Shown here: in pieces, positions 54,755 to 64,000 of the stretch
Numbering within the stretch: position 1 is the first letter of the stretch
Layout of the letters: each line of letters starts with the position of its first letter
Origin: Hyphomicrobiaceae bacterium
GTDB taxonomy: Bacteria > Pseudomonadota > Alphaproteobacteria > Rhizobiales > Hyphomicrobiaceae
Length of the DNA stretch: 64,000 nucleotides
Assembly (NCBI GenBank): GCA_023384095.1
Contig: JAHDXT010000016.1
Coordinates: 1 to 64,000, forward strand
Reading direction: 5' to 3'
Position numbers and translations under genes: made by a program
Notes under the pieces: model-generated
What the model saw: the letters and a program-made list of their open reading frames with translations, nothing else
The model's database searches: none
What the model was told of the DNA's origin: nothing

Positions 54755-55537
54755 ATGCAGAGCAACGAAACGGAGCAGCAGCAACTGCTGGCTGGACCGA
54801 CTGCGGACGCGCCGGCGCAGTCGGCACGCCCCGGCCCCGCTCCGAGCCATGCGGAACTGCACGTCGGCGCGCGGCTGCGCAACTACTTCCTGACCGGCCT
54901 CGTCGTCGTCGGGCCGGTGACGATCACGCTCTATATCGCCTGGTGGTTCATCAACGTCGTCGATGCGTGGGTGAAGCCGTTCGTGCCCAGCATCTACAAT
55001 CCGGAGACCTACCTGCCGTTTCCGATGCCCGGCATCGGGCTCTTCTTCGGTATCATCGGTCTGACGCTGATCGGCGCGCTCGCCGCCAACCTTCTCGGCC
55101 GCACGATCATCAGCTCGGGCGAGCTGTTCCTCGACCGCATGCCGATCGTGCGCAACCTCTATCAGGCGCTGAAACAGATCTTCGTCTCGGTGGTGAGCGC
55201 CGCCGGGCCCGGCACGTCCTTCCACAAGGTCGGTCTCATCGAGTTTCCCTCCAAGGGCATCTGGTCGCTGGTCTATGTCACGGGCGAGGCGATAGGCGAG
55301 ATCAAGGATGTCGCGCCGGGCGGTCAGAACGACCTGATGACGGTGTTCATGCCGACCGGAATCATGCCACCGACCGGGTTCGTCTGCCTGGTCCCGCGCA
55401 AGGACGTGATCTTTCTCAGCATGAGCGTCGAGGATGCGGCCAAGATGGTGATCTCGGCCGGCATGGTCATGCCCGAGTACCAGAAGCAGTTACGCTCCCT
55501 GGCCGATGCCGCACGCGGCGACCCCCCGTCCCGCTGA
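54755..55537 (+). CDS. DUF502 family membrane protein
   Basis: A 260-residue protein. A polar N-terminus (about 1-45) is followed by two membrane helices (about 48-72 and 92-118) and a soluble beta-rich C-terminal half. LRNYFLTGLVVVGPVTITLY and the helix-2 loop FPMPGIGLFFGIIGLTLIG are characteristic of DUF502, as is VFMPTGIMPPTGFVCLVPR. Its function is not established in general. An open frame from 54656 is discounted. The next gene starts 12 bp later. Confidence 0.88.
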   Translation: MQSNETEQQQLLAGPTADAPAQSARPGPAPSHAELHVGARLRNYFLTGLVVVGPVTITLYIAWWFINVVDAWVKPFVPSIYNPETYLPFPMPGIGLFFGIIGLTLIGALAANLLGRTIISSGELFLDRMPIVRNLYQALKQIFVSVVSAAGPGTSFHKVGLIEFPSKGIWSLVYVTGEAIGEIKDVAPGGQNDLMTVFMPTGIMPPTGFVCLVPRKDVIFLSMSVEDAAKMVISAGMVMPEYQKQLRSLADAARGDPPSR

Positions 55538-55549
55538 GGCTCGCCGCTG

Positions 55550-56596
55550 GTGCCGCTGTCGAACGGGGACGAGCTTCCGATCTGGGTCAACGCGGTGGTC
55601 TTTCTCGCCGCCGCGGTCGCGGTGTGGGGTGCGGGCACGCGCCTGACGCGCAACGTCGACGGCATCGCCCGGGCGACGGGTCTGGGGCAGGCCTTTGCCG
55701 GCATGCTGTTCCTGAGCACCATCACGACGCTGCCGGAGCTCACCAACACCGTGGCGTCCTCGTGGCTCGGCAATCCCGCTCTCGCGATCAACAACCTCCT
55801 CGGCAGCGCATCCATCAACATTGTCCTGCTGGCGCTGGCCGACGCGTTCATCGGCCGCGATGCGGTGACCTCCGTCGTCGCCAGGCCTGTCACGCTGATG
55901 GTGACGGCGCTCTCCATCCTGCTGCTGGCCGTCGTCGCCGTCGCCATCGTGATCACCGACGTTCCGTTCCTCGGTGTCGGCGTCTGGTCCATCATCATCT
56001 GTACCCTAAGCATCGGCGCATTCTGGCTGGCGAAGGGCTACGACGATCGCGCCCCCTGGGTCCTCAGGGACTGGAGCGGAGGCTACGTCGAGGAGGTCGG
56101 CGAGGACGTGGGTGAGGCGGCACTGCCGTCGCTCCTCGCCAGGGGCGCTGCGGCTGCCGCCGTGATCCTCGTCGCCGGCACCCTGCTCTCGGCGACCGGC
56201 GACGCCCTGGCCCGGCAGACAGGCCTGGGCACGGGCCTGGTCGGGTTCGCGCTGCTCGGCCTCTCGACGTCGCTGCCGGAGCTGAGCGCGGTGACGACCG
56301 CGCTACGCCTCCGACGCTACGAGATGGCCTTCGGCCATGTGATGGGCGCGAATTTCATCAACCTGTCGCTGATCCTGGTCGCCGACATCGTGTTCGTCGG
56401 CGGGCCGGTGGTCAACCAGCTCGGCCGCTTCGAGACGATTTCTGCCATGCTCGGCGCGTTGCTGATCGGGACGTACCTGGTCGGATTGCTCGAGCGGCGC
56501 AATCCGACCGTGATGAGGATGGGCTACGACTCGCTGGCCGTGATCGTCCTGTTCGCGGTCGGGCTGGTCCTGCTGTCGACGGTGCGGCACGAGTGA
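55550..56596 (+). CDS. Sodium/calcium exchanger-family antiporter
   Basis: A 348-residue polytopic membrane protein with about ten helices in two inverted halves. The alpha-repeat motifs are STITTLPELTNTVASSWLGN followed by NNLLGSASINIV, and LGLSTSLPELSAVTTALRLR followed by GHVMGANFINLS, as in CaCA exchangers. Ion specificity cannot be fixed by eye. GTG 55550 is 12 bp after the DUF502 gene. Confidence 0.9.
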   Translation: MPLSNGDELPIWVNAVVFLAAAVAVWGAGTRLTRNVDGIARATGLGQAFAGMLFLSTITTLPELTNTVASSWLGNPALAINNLLGSASINIVLLALADAFIGRDAVTSVVARPVTLMVTALSILLLAVVAVAIVITDVPFLGVGVWSIIICTLSIGAFWLAKGYDDRAPWVLRDWSGGYVEEVGEDVGEAALPSLLARGAAAAAVILVAGTLLSATGDALARQTGLGTGLVGFALLGLSTSLPELSAVTTALRLRRYEMAFGHVMGANFINLSLILVADIVFVGGPVVNQLGRFETISAMLGALLIGTYLVGLLERRNPTVMRMGYDSLAVIVLFAVGLVLLSTVRHE

Positions 56597-56603
56597 GCAC
56601 CGG

Positions 56604-58721
56604 TCACGCCGCCCGGAACAGCCGCACCGCCTCGTCGCACTCGAACAGATAGAGCAGGGTGCGCACGGCCGCGCCGCGAGGGGACGTGAGCGCCGGGTCG
56701 TCGTTGAGCAGAAGCCGGGCGTCGTCGCGCGCGGCGGCCAGCAGCAGCTCGAAGCCGGGCACGTTGGCGATGCGGAACTCCGGCATGCCGCTCTGGCGCG
56801 CGCCGAGCACCTCGCCGCCGCCGCGCAGCTCCAGATCCTTCTCCGCGATCAGGAAGCCGTCCTCGGTCTCGCGCATCATCTTCAGGCGCTGCTCGGCCGT
56901 CTCGCCGAGCGGGGGCTTGTAGATGAGCACGCAGTAGGACTGCCGCTCGCCGCGGCCGACGCGCCCGCGAAGCTGGTGGAGCTGGGCGAGGCCGAACCGC
57001 TCCGCGTGCTCAATGACCATGATGGTGGCGTTGGGCACGTTGACGCCGACCTCGATCACCGTCGTGGAGACGAGCACCTGGAGCCGGCCTTCGGCGAAGG
57101 CGGCCATCGTCGCGTCTTTCACCCGGCCGGGCATGCCGCCATGCAGCAGTCCCACCTGCCCGGCTCCGAGCACTTGCGCGAGGTGCGCGTGCCGCTGCTC
57201 GGCGGCGGCGAGCTCCGAGGCGCCGGTGTCCTCGATCAGCGGGCACACCCAGTAGACCTGCGCCCCCTCGGCCAGCGCGCGGCGCAATCCCTCGATCACC
57301 TCCTCCAGCCGGTCGAGCGAGGCGAGCGTCGTGACGACCGGCTTGCGCCCAGCCGGCTTCTCGGTCAACCGCGACACGTCGAGGTCGCCGTAATGCGTCA
57401 TCAGCAGCGTGCGCGGGATCGGCGTCGCAGTCATCACCAGCACATCGGCGACGCTGCTGCCGCCTTTCGTCTGCAGGGCGAGGCGCTGGTGCACGCCGAA
57501 GCGGTGCTGCTCGTCGATGACGGCGAAAGCCAGGTCCCTGAACACGACCTCCGGCTGGAACAGGGCATGGGTGCCGATCAGGATATCGATCTCACCACTC
57601 GCCAGGCGGCCGAGGATCTCGGCGCGCGGCTTGCCTTTCTCGCGGCCCGTCAGCAGCCCGACGCTCAGTCCGGCCTTGTCGGCCAGCGGCGCAATGGTCT
57701 CCGCGTGCTGGCGCGCCAGCACCTCCGTCGGCGCCATCAATGCGGCCTGCGCACCGGCTTCGACAGCGATGGCCATGGCCATCAGCGCCACCGCCGTCTT
57801 CCCCGAGCCGACGTCGCCCTGCAGCAGGCGCAGCATGCGCTGCGGCGCCGCCATGTCCGCCTCGATCTCGCCGAGCGCCCGCACCTGCGATCGAGTCAGG
57901 GCGAAGGGCAGCGCATCCACCAGCTTGCTCCGGATCGCCCCAGTGGCGGCGATGGCTCGGCCGCGCTGGGCCTTGAGGCTCTGCCGCACCATTGCCAGCG
58001 CTACCTGCCCGGCCAGGAGCTCGTCGAAGGCGAGGCGCTGCCAGTGCGGCGCCCCCGGCGAGACGTCGCCGGATTCCTGCGGATTGTGCAGCCGTGCGAC
58101 GGCCTCGCGGAACGACGGCCAGCCGCGAGCTGCAAGCCACCTGGCCTCCTGCCATTCGGGAAGGTCCGGCACCCGCTCGACGGCCTGGCGCATCAGCTTC
58201 AGGAGCACCTTGCCGGACAGGCCCGCCGTCAGAGGATGGACGGGCTCGAGCATCGGCAGCTCGGCGCGCGCCTCCGGCGGCACGATGTAGTCCGGGTGCG
58301 CCATCTGCAGCGCGTCGCCGTAGCGCTCGACCCGGCCGGAGATGTAGCGGACGCTGCCGACGGGGAGCTGGCGCTCGATGAACTTGCGCTCGGCATGGAA
58401 GAAGACGAGGTCGATGCGCCCGGTCTCGTCCTCGCAGGCGACCTTGTAGGGGGCCTTGGCGTTGCCGTGCGGCGGCCCCTTGTGCTTGAGCACCCGCACC
58501 GCGAACGTCGCTATCGTGCCTGGAACGGCGTCTGCGACGGTCGGCTCGGCGCGCCGGTCGATGACTCCCGTCGGCGCATGCCAGATGAGGTCGACGACGC
58601 GCGGCGCGCTGACGCCCGGCGGCAGCCGCAGCGCCTTCTTCAGCAGCAGCAGCACGCGCGGGCCGACGCCCGCCAGCGACTGTGCCGAAGCGAAGAGGGG
58701 TGTCAGCACGCCGGGTCGCAT
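56604..58721 (-). CDS. recG: ATP-dependent DNA helicase RecG
   Basis: A 705-residue helicase that remodels stalled forks and D-loops. A wedge/OB domain occupies about 1-250. The helicase core has Walker A GDVGSGKTAVAL, DEQHRFGVHQR, the TATPIPRT motif and VSTTVIEVGVNVPNATIMVI, and TRG-like HQLRGRVGRG. ATG 58721 is chosen; the open frame to 59249 runs through sdhE on the other strand. recG faces sdhE divergently, a linkage seen in other alphaproteobacteria. Confidence 0.97.
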   Translation of the reverse strand: MRPGVLTPLFASAQSLAGVGPRVLLLLKKALRLPPGVSAPRVVDLIWHAPTGVIDRRAEPTVADAVPGTIATFAVRVLKHKGPPHGNAKAPYKVACEDETGRIDLVFFHAERKFIERQLPVGSVRYISGRVERYGDALQMAHPDYIVPPEARAELPMLEPVHPLTAGLSGKVLLKLMRQAVERVPDLPEWQEARWLAARGWPSFREAVARLHNPQESGDVSPGAPHWQRLAFDELLAGQVALAMVRQSLKAQRGRAIAATGAIRSKLVDALPFALTRSQVRALGEIEADMAAPQRMLRLLQGDVGSGKTAVALMAMAIAVEAGAQAALMAPTEVLARQHAETIAPLADKAGLSVGLLTGREKGKPRAEILGRLASGEIDILIGTHALFQPEVVFRDLAFAVIDEQHRFGVHQRLALQTKGGSSVADVLVMTATPIPRTLLMTHYGDLDVSRLTEKPAGRKPVVTTLASLDRLEEVIEGLRRALAEGAQVYWVCPLIEDTGASELAAAEQRHAHLAQVLGAGQVGLLHGGMPGRVKDATMAAFAEGRLQVLVSTTVIEVGVNVPNATIMVIEHAERFGLAQLHQLRGRVGRGERQSYCVLIYKPPLGETAEQRLKMMRETEDGFLIAEKDLELRGGGEVLGARQSGMPEFRIANVPGFELLLAAARDDARLLLNDDPALTSPRGAAVRTLLYLFECDEAVRLFRAA

Positions 58722-58967
58722 GACCGTGGTGTCGGTCCCTCGATTGGAGCCTTGCTGGCGCAGCGCCCGGCGGTTACGTCGGCGCCTCGCTTTGCGCGCG
58801 GCAGTGCCTGGCGCTATATCACGCCCTGATGCTGCACGTTGGCGGCGCGGGACGCGAGCGTCAAGGCGGCTAGTGTCCCGATTGCGAAGCTCGCCCCTTG
58901 TTCGATGCAGGCGAAGCTCTCGATCATCACACTGGCCGGATATCCAGAAGCGGCGAGGGACGAGGCA

Positions 58968-59234
58968 ATGCCGGGCGAGGATCTCGAAACGCGCCGGCGG
59001 CGCGCCGCCTACCGCGCGGCGCATCGCGGCACCAAGGAGATGGACTGGCTGATCGGGCGGTTCGCCGCCGCGTTGCTGCCGGGGCTCGACGGCGAGGCGC
59101 TCGACCGCTTCGAGCGGTTCCTGCGTCTGCCCGACCCGGAGCTGCACGAGTGGTTTCATTCGCCGCAACTCGCAGGGGACAGCGAATTCTCCGAGCTGAT
59201 CGCGGCGCTGCGCCGTTTCCATCGGCTCGATTAA
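58968..59234 (+). CDS. sdhE: FAD assembly factor SdhE (SDHAF2 family)
   Basis: A small (88 aa) soluble protein that helps attach FAD to SdhA of succinate dehydrogenase. RRRAAYRAAHRGTKEMDWLI near residue 10 contains the conserved RG-x-x-E motif (HRGTKEMD), followed by LDRFERFLRLPDPELHEWF. ATG 58968 has GAGGGA about nine bases upstream. It is transcribed away from recG. Confidence 0.93.
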   Translation: MPGEDLETRRRRAAYRAAHRGTKEMDWLIGRFAAALLPGLDGEALDRFERFLRLPDPELHEWFHSPQLAGDSEFSELIAALRRFHRLD

Positions 59235-59249
59235 GGGGCCAGGGTTCAA

Positions 59250-59287
59250 GGGGTCAGCCGCTCACCGTGACCCTCGATGACGAAACG
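59250..59287. repeat. Dispersed intergenic module (copy 2 of 2)
   Basis: GGGGTCAGCCGCTCACCG runs directly into TGACCCTCGATGACGAAACG. It is the inverse of the copy at 313-357, lacking about ten central bases present there. It lies 22 bp from a CGTCATTCCCGCGG palindrome. Confidence 0.65.
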
Positions 59288-59308
59288 ATTCCCACTGCAT
59301 ACCCACAC

Positions 59309-59338
59309 CGTCATTCCCGCGGAGGCGGGAATCCACGA
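59309..59338. repeat. CGTCATTCCCGCGG-type palindromic repeat
   Basis: TCATTCCCGCGG then AGGCGGGAATCC can fold as TTCCCGC/GCGGGAA. It is the cleanest copy in the window of the family also seen at 61-89 and 176-200. Confidence 0.8.
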
Positions 59339-59653
59339 CACGCCGCAGATCAGGTGTGGAGAGTTGCGTGGATGGCCGCCTTCGCGGCCATGACGGAAGG
59401 AAGGGCAAACCAAGCGGAATACTGGCGTCGACGCTGATCGGGGTGACCCTGGGAGGAGGGTGAGCAGGAATTCGCGCTGTGCTCGCGGCTGCCTCTCAAC
59501 CGACCCTCTCCCGGCACGCGGGGAGAGGGGATCTGGGGCAAAGGAATCGTTTCGATTTCGAGCAGGGGGGAGGCGAGGAGTGCTCGCTGCTACCGTTTCA
59601 ATCCCGACCGGAAAGTTGGTAGAAGGCTTGGCGTAAGCCCGCTGCCCGGCACC

Positions 59654-60529
59654 TCAGTGCCCGAGGTCGGCGATGTCGAGCCCGATGTCGAGCACCGCGG
59701 CGGAGTGGGTGAGGGCGCCGACCGAGATCAGGTCGACCCCCGTCTCGGCGATGGCCCTGACCGTGTCGAGGCTGACGCCGCCCGAAGCCTCCGTGATGGC
59801 CCGTCCGGCGACGAGGCGCACGGCCTCCGCCAGCTCGCCGGGCGTCATGTTGTCGAGCAGCACCGCATCGATGCGGTGGGCCAGCGCCTCTGCAAGCTGC
59901 TCCAGCGTGTCGACCTCGACCTCGACCTTCACCATGTGACCCACGCGCGCCCGCGCGGCCCGAATGGCCGGCCCGACGCCGCCGGCGACGGCGATGTGGT
60001 TGTCCTTGATCAGAACGGCGTCGAACAGCCCGATGCGATGGTTCATGCCCCCGCCGGCGCGCACGGCGTACTTCTCGAAGGCCCTGAGCCCGGGCGTGGT
60101 CTTGCGCGTATCGACGATGTGGGAGCGGGTGCCGGCGACGGCGTCGACGTAGCGGCGCGTCAGGGTGGCGATGCCGCTCAGGCGGCCGAGAAAGTTGAGG
60201 GCGACCCGCTCCGCCGTCAGCAGTGCGCGGGCGCTGCCGGCGATGCGCGCGATGGCCTCACCGGCCTCGACCCGATGGCCGTCCGGAACGAGGACCTGGA
60301 ACCTGACGGCCCGGTCGAGGTGATGGAAGGCGGCTGCGGCAACCTGCAGCCCTGCGACGATGCCCGGCTTGCGCGCGGCGAGCACGCCCGAGGCGGTGGC
60401 CTCCGGCGCGATCAACGCATCCGTCGTGACATCGCCGGCGAGGCCGAGGTCCTCCGCCAGGGCGCCCGAGACGGCAGCGCCGATCAGCGGCTCCGGCAGG
60501 CTCAGATCGAAGGGGGCTCTGTTTGCCAT
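59654..60529 (-). CDS. nadC: Nicotinate-nucleotide diphosphorylase (carboxylating)
   Basis: Converts quinolinate and PRPP to nicotinate mononucleotide, the third step of de novo NAD synthesis. The 291-residue protein has the type II PRT features [75 protein letters not shown] and [20 protein letters not shown]. It is the last gene of nadA-nadB-nadC, 16 bp after nadB. Confidence 0.97.
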   Translation of the reverse strand: MANRAPFDLSLPEPLIGAAVSGALAEDLGLAGDVTTDALIAPEATASGVLAARKPGIVAGLQVAAAAFHHLDRAVRFQVLVPDGHRVEAGEAIARIAGSARALLTAERVALNFLGRLSGIATLTRRYVDAVAGTRSHIVDTRKTTPGLRAFEKYAVRAGGGMNHRIGLFDAVLIKDNHIAVAGGVGPAIRAARARVGHMVKVEVEVDTLEQLAEALAHRIDAVLLDNMTPGELAEAVRLVAGRAITEASGGVSLDTVRAIAETGVDLISVGALTHSAAVLDIGLDIADLGH

Positions 60530-60545
60530 GATCGATTGTCCTGTC

Positions 60546-62159
60546 TCATTCGGTCCCGATCACGCCGGACAGTGCGCCCGACTCCAGCGCCGACCTGAGA
60601 TCCAGGCCCGCCAGCGTGATGGCGCTGCGGCGCTGCCACCTGGGGCTGGGGTGCGGGAAATCGCGACGATAATGCGCGCCACGGCTTTCCTTGCGGCGCA
60701 GCGCGCATTCGGCCACGAGGCGGGCGGCCAGCACGGCGTTGCCGATCACGGGATCGCCCTCGGCGGCGTCGGCGACCGAGACCAGCGTCTTCAGCGCGAC
60801 GTCGAGCCCCTCGGCCTCGCGCTCGACCCCGACATGGCGCGACATGGTGGTCCGGATGATGCGGATGGCCTCGGCGCGGGCAGCGAAGTCGGGCAGATGC
60901 GTGGCCCTGGTCCGGCTGAGCTCGAGCTGCGTGGTTCTACCCCGTTCGAGCCGGGCGATGTCGGCAGCAACCCGGGCGCCGAACACGACCGTCTCGAGCA
61001 GCGAGTTCGAGGCGAGCCTGTTAGCGCCGTGCAAGCCGGTGGAGGCGACCTCGCCCGCGGCCCAAAGGCCGGCGGCGCCGGTGCGGCCCCACTCGTCGGT
61101 GCGCACGCCGCCCATGTGGTAGTGCTCTGCCGGCGCGACAGGGACCGGCTCGGTGACGGGATCGATGCCGGCCGCGCGGCAACGCTCGTAGACGGTCGGG
61201 AAGGCTGTCGGGAGGCGAGGCCCGATGGCGTTGCGGCAGTCGAGGAAGGCGCCGCGCCCGGCGGCGATCTCTGCGAACACGGCGCGGGCGACGACGTCGC
61301 GCGGGGCGAGTTCGGCGTCCGGATGCAGACCAGCCATGAAGCGTTCGCCGGCGGCGTTGATCAGCACCGCGCCTTCGCCGCGCAGCGCCTCGGTGGCGAG
61401 CGGCGCCGGGTCGAGGCCGACGTCGAGCGCGGTGGGGTGGAACTGAACGAATTCCGCGTCGGCGATGGCGGCGCCGGCCTGGACCGCGATGGCGACGCCC
61501 TCGCCGCGGGCATGTGGCGGATTGGTGGTGACTGCGTAGAGGCCGCCGATGCCGCCCGTCGCCAGCACCACGGCGCGGGCGCCGTCGAGCACGTGCACGG
61601 CGGCTGGATCGTCGGTGCGTGCCAGCTCGACACCCGTGACGCGGTTGCCGGTCGAGATCAGGCGGAGAGCGGAGAAATCCTCCAGCACCGTGATCGAGCG
61701 GGTCCGCCGCACGGCATGGATCACGGCTTCCATGATCGCCAGGCCGGCCTTGTCGCCCGAGACCCGGACGACCCGGCTCGCGGAATGCGCCGCCTCGCGT
61801 GAAAGGACGAAGTGGCCTGCGAGATCCCGGTCGAACGGCACGCCGTAGGCGAGAAGATCGCGGACCCGTTCGCCAGCTTCCATCGCAACGAGCCGCGCGA
61901 TGCGCTCGTCCACGATGCCGGCGCCGGCGCGGACCGTGTCGGCGGCGTGCAGCTCGGGCGTATCGCCTTCGCCGACCGCGGCGGCGATGCCGCCTTGCGC
62001 CCAGGCGCTCGCCGCGCCCTCGCCCAGCGGTGCAGGGGAGACGAGGGTGACGGCGGCGGGAGCCAGCTTGAGGGCGGTGAACAGGCCGGCGAGCCCGGCG
62101 CCGACGATGACGATGTCGCCGCCTGCGGCTGCCCGGTTCGTTCGTCCGCCCTTGGCCAT
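60546..62159 (-). CDS. nadB: L-aspartate oxidase
   Basis: An FAD enzyme that oxidises L-aspartate to iminoaspartate for quinolinate synthesis, 537 residues. The Rossmann FAD motif is [17 protein letters not shown] at the N-terminus. [25 protein letters not shown] and [20 protein letters not shown], then [14 protein letters not shown], are the substrate and flavin-site motifs shared with fumarate reductase-type flavoproteins. nadA ends 51 bp upstream of its start. Confidence 0.97.
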   Translation of the reverse strand: MAKGGRTNRAAAGGDIVIVGAGLAGLFTALKLAPAAVTLVSPAPLGEGAASAWAQGGIAAAVGEGDTPELHAADTVRAGAGIVDERIARLVAMEAGERVRDLLAYGVPFDRDLAGHFVLSREAAHSASRVVRVSGDKAGLAIMEAVIHAVRRTRSITVLEDFSALRLISTGNRVTGVELARTDDPAAVHVLDGARAVVLATGGIGGLYAVTTNPPHARGEGVAIAVQAGAAIADAEFVQFHPTALDVGLDPAPLATEALRGEGAVLINAAGERFMAGLHPDAELAPRDVVARAVFAEIAAGRGAFLDCRNAIGPRLPTAFPTVYERCRAAGIDPVTEPVPVAPAEHYHMGGVRTDEWGRTGAAGLWAAGEVASTGLHGANRLASNSLLETVVFGARVAADIARLERGRTTQLELSRTRATHLPDFAARAEAIRIIRTTMSRHVGVEREAEGLDVALKTLVSVADAAEGDPVIGNAVLAARLVAECALRRKESRGAHYRRDFPHPSPRWQRRSAITLAGLDLRSALESGALSGVIGTE

Positions 62160-62210
62160 GGATTGTCGGCCTGCGCGCGCCGCTGCCGGCGCGCACGGGT
62201 CCGGCTCTCG

Positions 62211-63269
62211 TCAGTTCGTAAGATTGATCATGCGCTCGACGGCACGCCGGGCGCGGTCGGCGACGAGCGGGTCCACGGTCACCTCGTAGCGCATGTAGAC
62301 CAGGCTCTCCAGGATGTTCTGCAACGTGATCCGCTTCATGTGCGGGCACAGATTGCAGGGCCGCACGAACTCCACGTCAGGCGCCCCGGCGGCGACGTTC
62401 GAGCTCATCGAGCACTCGGTCACGAGCACCACCTTCGCCGGCCGCCTCTTCTTCACCCAGTCGATCATGGCGGAGGTGGAGCCGGTGAAGTCCGCTACCT
62501 GGATGACGTCGGGCGGGCACTCGGGATGGGCGATGATCCTGATCGCGGGGTCCGCCGCCCGGAACGCCTCGAGCTCCTCTGCCGTGAAGCGCTCGTGCAC
62601 CTCGCATCGGCCTTTCCAGGCGATGATCTCGACGTCCGTCTTCGTCTGAACGTAGCGGGCGAGATACTCGTCGGGGATCAGCAGGACCCGCGGCACGCCG
62701 AGGCTCTCCACGATCTTGACCGCGTTGGCGGAGGTGCAGCAGATGTCGCTCTCCGCCTTCACCTCCGCCGAGGTGTTGACGTAGGTGACGACCGGCACGC
62801 CGGGATAGGCTTCGCGCAGCATGCGCACGTCCTCGCCGGTGATGGAGGCGGCGAGCGAGCAGCCCGCCCTCAGGTCGGGGATGAGGACGGTCTTGTCCGG
62901 GTTCAGGAGCTTCGAGGTTTCCGCCATGAAGTGCACGCCGGCCTGCACGATCACCTGGGCATCGGTGTGCGCGGCCTCCTTGGCGAGCTGCAGGCTGTCG
63001 CCGCGGAAGTCGCCCACGCACTGGAAGATCTCGGGCGTCATGTAGTTGTGCGCCAGGACGACGGCGTTGCGCTGCTTCTTGAGATCGTTGATCGCCTTGA
63101 TGATCGGCGCGAACTGCGGCCACTCCAGGGGAGTGACGACCCTGGCGACCTTGGCGTAAAGGGGCTCCATCTCCCGTGCCAGCGCGGGCGTGTACCACAG
63201 CTCCGGCATCGGCAGGACGTCGTGGCGCCTGGCTGCCGGTGCGGTCGTCTCGAACTGAACCGTTGCCAT
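62211..63269 (-). CDS. nadA: Quinolinate synthase A
   Basis: An iron-sulfur enzyme that condenses iminoaspartate and DHAP to quinolinate, 352 residues from ATG 63269 with GAGGGA upstream. [50 protein letters not shown] and [17 protein letters not shown] carry the expected [4Fe-4S] cysteines; the C-terminal CNLCPHMK is typical of the alphaproteobacterial type. Two palindromic sites lie upstream. Confidence 0.96.
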   Translation of the reverse strand: MATVQFETTAPAARRHDVLPMPELWYTPALAREMEPLYAKVARVVTPLEWPQFAPIIKAINDLKKQRNAVVLAHNYMTPEIFQCVGDFRGDSLQLAKEAAHTDAQVIVQAGVHFMAETSKLLNPDKTVLIPDLRAGCSLAASITGEDVRMLREAYPGVPVVTYVNTSAEVKAESDICCTSANAVKIVESLGVPRVLLIPDEYLARYVQTKTDVEIIAWKGRCEVHERFTAEELEAFRAADPAIRIIAHPECPPDVIQVADFTGSTSAMIDWVKKRRPAKVVLVTECSMSSNVAAGAPDVEFVRPCNLCPHMKRITLQNILESLVYMRYEVTVDPLVADRARRAVERMINLTN

Positions 63270-63293
63270 GGGAGATCCCTCTCGGACTCTGTA

Positions 63294-63312
63294 AATGCTC
63301 ATCATGAGCATT
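63294..63312. promoter_or_regulatory. Palindromic operator before nadA, site 1
   Basis: AATGCTCATCATGAGCATT is a perfect palindrome of two 9-base arms around one central base, 25 bp upstream of the nadA start. With the second copy of ATGCTC-N5-GAGCAY it is a good candidate for NadQ-type repression of nadABC. I remember a palindromic NadQ motif from alphaproteobacterial regulon work but cannot quote it exactly. Confidence 0.65.
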
Positions 63313-63351
63313 ATCGCGGCCTGAAAAGTACCGGTCTGACCCGGACATAAT

Positions 63352-63368
63352 ATGCTCTCTGTGAGCAC
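63352..63368. promoter_or_regulatory. Palindromic operator before nadA, site 2
   Basis: ATGCTC-TCTGT-GAGCAC repeats the site-1 half-sites with one mismatch. The centres are 57 bp apart, about 5.5 helical turns, which would put the sites near opposite faces unless the DNA bends. Confidence 0.5.
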
Positions 63369-63509
63369 ACTTTGTGCGATTAAGATATGCCAGTTGCCTC
63401 GGGATTTCCAGGGCCGCGTTGGCCGACAGCGGAATTGCTGGATTGCGCTTTTGTAGGGGCAGCCGAGGAGCCGAGGACGGCGGAACCGCCGGCCCGCCCC
63501 TCGTCAGGC

Positions 63510-64000
63510 TCAGCCGCGGCCGGGCTTCACGCGCACGCCGGGCGCGGGCCGCTCGAGCAGCACCTCGCGCCGGAAACGGTAGAGCCGGGCCGGGCGGCCG
63601 CCGGTCTTGGCGCGGACCTCCCCCGTCGACTCCACCAGTCCGGCGCTCTCGACGAGACGGCGAAAATTCTGCTTGTGCAGGTGCGGCCCGAGGATCGCCT
63701 CGACCGTCTTCTGCAGCTCGTAGAGGGTGAACTCGTCCTCCATGAGCTCGAAAATCACGGGCCGGTACTTGATCTTGGCCCTGATCCGCCCGATGGCGGT
63801 GGCCAGGATGCGGCGGTGGTCGTAGCGCATGGCCACGCCCAGACGGGGCAGGGGTCCCCAGCTCAGCGCGGCCTCGCGGCCGTCCCGGCGGGCCTCGTCG
63901 ATGAGCCCCGCGCCGTAGAGCAGCTCGAACCGCTCGAGCACCTTCTCCTCGTCCCATGACCCGCCGTTGAGCCCGAAGCAGACGCGCAGCCGCTCGGCGC
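63510..64000 (-). CDS. NadQ/NrtR-like NAD biosynthesis regulator, 5' end outside window
   Basis: At least 163 residues are visible; the frame is open past the right edge, so the N-terminus is missing. The visible part starts in a Nudix-like fold (LRVCFGLNGGSWDEEKVLER, FELLYGAGLIDEA) and ends in a winged helix (TLYELQKTVEAILGPHLHKQ, NFRRLVESAGLV, TGGRPARLYRFRREVL). This is the layout of NrtR-type regulators and of NadQ, the alphaproteobacterial nad regulator I recall. A catalytic Nudix box is not visible in this part. It lies upstream of nadABC on the same strand. Confidence 0.78.
   Translation of the reverse strand, partial: AERLRVCFGLNGGSWDEEKVLERFELLYGAGLIDEARRDGREAALSWGPLPRLGVAMRYDHRRILATAIGRIRAKIKYRPVIFELMEDEFTLYELQKTVEAILGPHLHKQNFRRLVESAGLVESTGEVRAKTGGRPARLYRFRREVLLERPAPGVRVKPGRG

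Larger units (their letters stand above)
59235..59653. other. Repeat-filled intergenic region
   Basis: No gene is convincing. The gap holds a dispersed module (59250-59287), a CGTCATTCCCGCGG palindrome (59309-59338) and a GC-rich stretch with CCCTCTCCCGGCACGC and GGGGAGAGGGG (about 59504-59529) that could form a terminator-like stem. This is similar in style to, but not the same as, the repeats at 4.1 and 30.5 kb. Confidence 0.6.

Noticed and set aside
58722-59249. N-terminal extension of RecG to 881 residues
   Set aside because: It runs antisense through sdhE. ATG 58721 gives a normal RecG length.

Overview
The window is high-GC DNA from an alphaproteobacterium, most likely of the Hyphomicrobiales (Rhizobiales). 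The main reasons are the rhizobial/Brucella-type flagellar order (ftcR/rem-like regulator, flgE-flgK-flgL-flaF-flbT-flgD-fliQ-flhA-fliR), a SAM-II riboswitch ahead of metZ, an unusually long dcd, a recG/sdhE divergent pair, and a regulator resembling alphaproteobacterial NadQ next to nadABC. No rRNA, tRNA, CRISPR array, prophage or intact insertion sequence was recognised. Genus and species cannot be fixed from sequence alone.

Layout. 1-6.2 kb holds lysine/DAP biosynthesis (dapD, dapE), a small ArsR-type regulator, dcd, a SAM-II riboswitch with metZ, and a small membrane protein. 6.4-24.2 kb is a flagellar island in two blocks. The first runs from the ftcR-like regulator to flgJ-, flgN- and FliL-like genes. 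The second has flgF and a DUF1217 gene facing motA-fliM-fliN-fliG-flhB. A 1.5-kb non-flagellar gap between the blocks holds three small genes and an AT-rich patch. 24.3-29.4 kb holds a perfect FNR/FixK-type box, a universal stress protein, and an ABC ATPase, two-module FtsX-type permease and HlyD-like adaptor. 29.6-35.3 kb is a GntR/FCD regulator and a complete branched-chain-type ABC importer (livKHMGF-like). TGTCGACA palindromes lie upstream of both units.

35.5-39.9 kb is the most unusual part: two consecutive secreted-protein genes. The upstream one encodes about 1041 residues with 26 uninterrupted SHxxxx hexapeptides, then 11 SKGPxH-type 8-10-mers, then a Pro/Lys-rich tail. I know of no described family with this architecture. 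40-48.8 kb has two metallo-beta-lactamase-fold hydrolases, a taurine-type ABC importer, an acyl-CoA synthetase and malonyl-CoA decarboxylase. 48.9-56.6 kb has two SPOR-like envelope proteins flanking glmU-glmS (UDP-GlcNAc supply), a DUF502 membrane protein and a cation exchanger. 56.6-64 kb has recG/sdhE and the de novo NAD genes nadABC under two tandem palindromes, with the probable NadQ-like regulator running off the right edge.

Intergenic DNA is dotted with several families of dispersed palindromic repeats. Many reported starts were moved downstream from the longest possible reading frame, using Shine-Dalgarno matches, family N-termini or overlap with the preceding stop. Functions are inferred from remembered family motifs; no database search was run.
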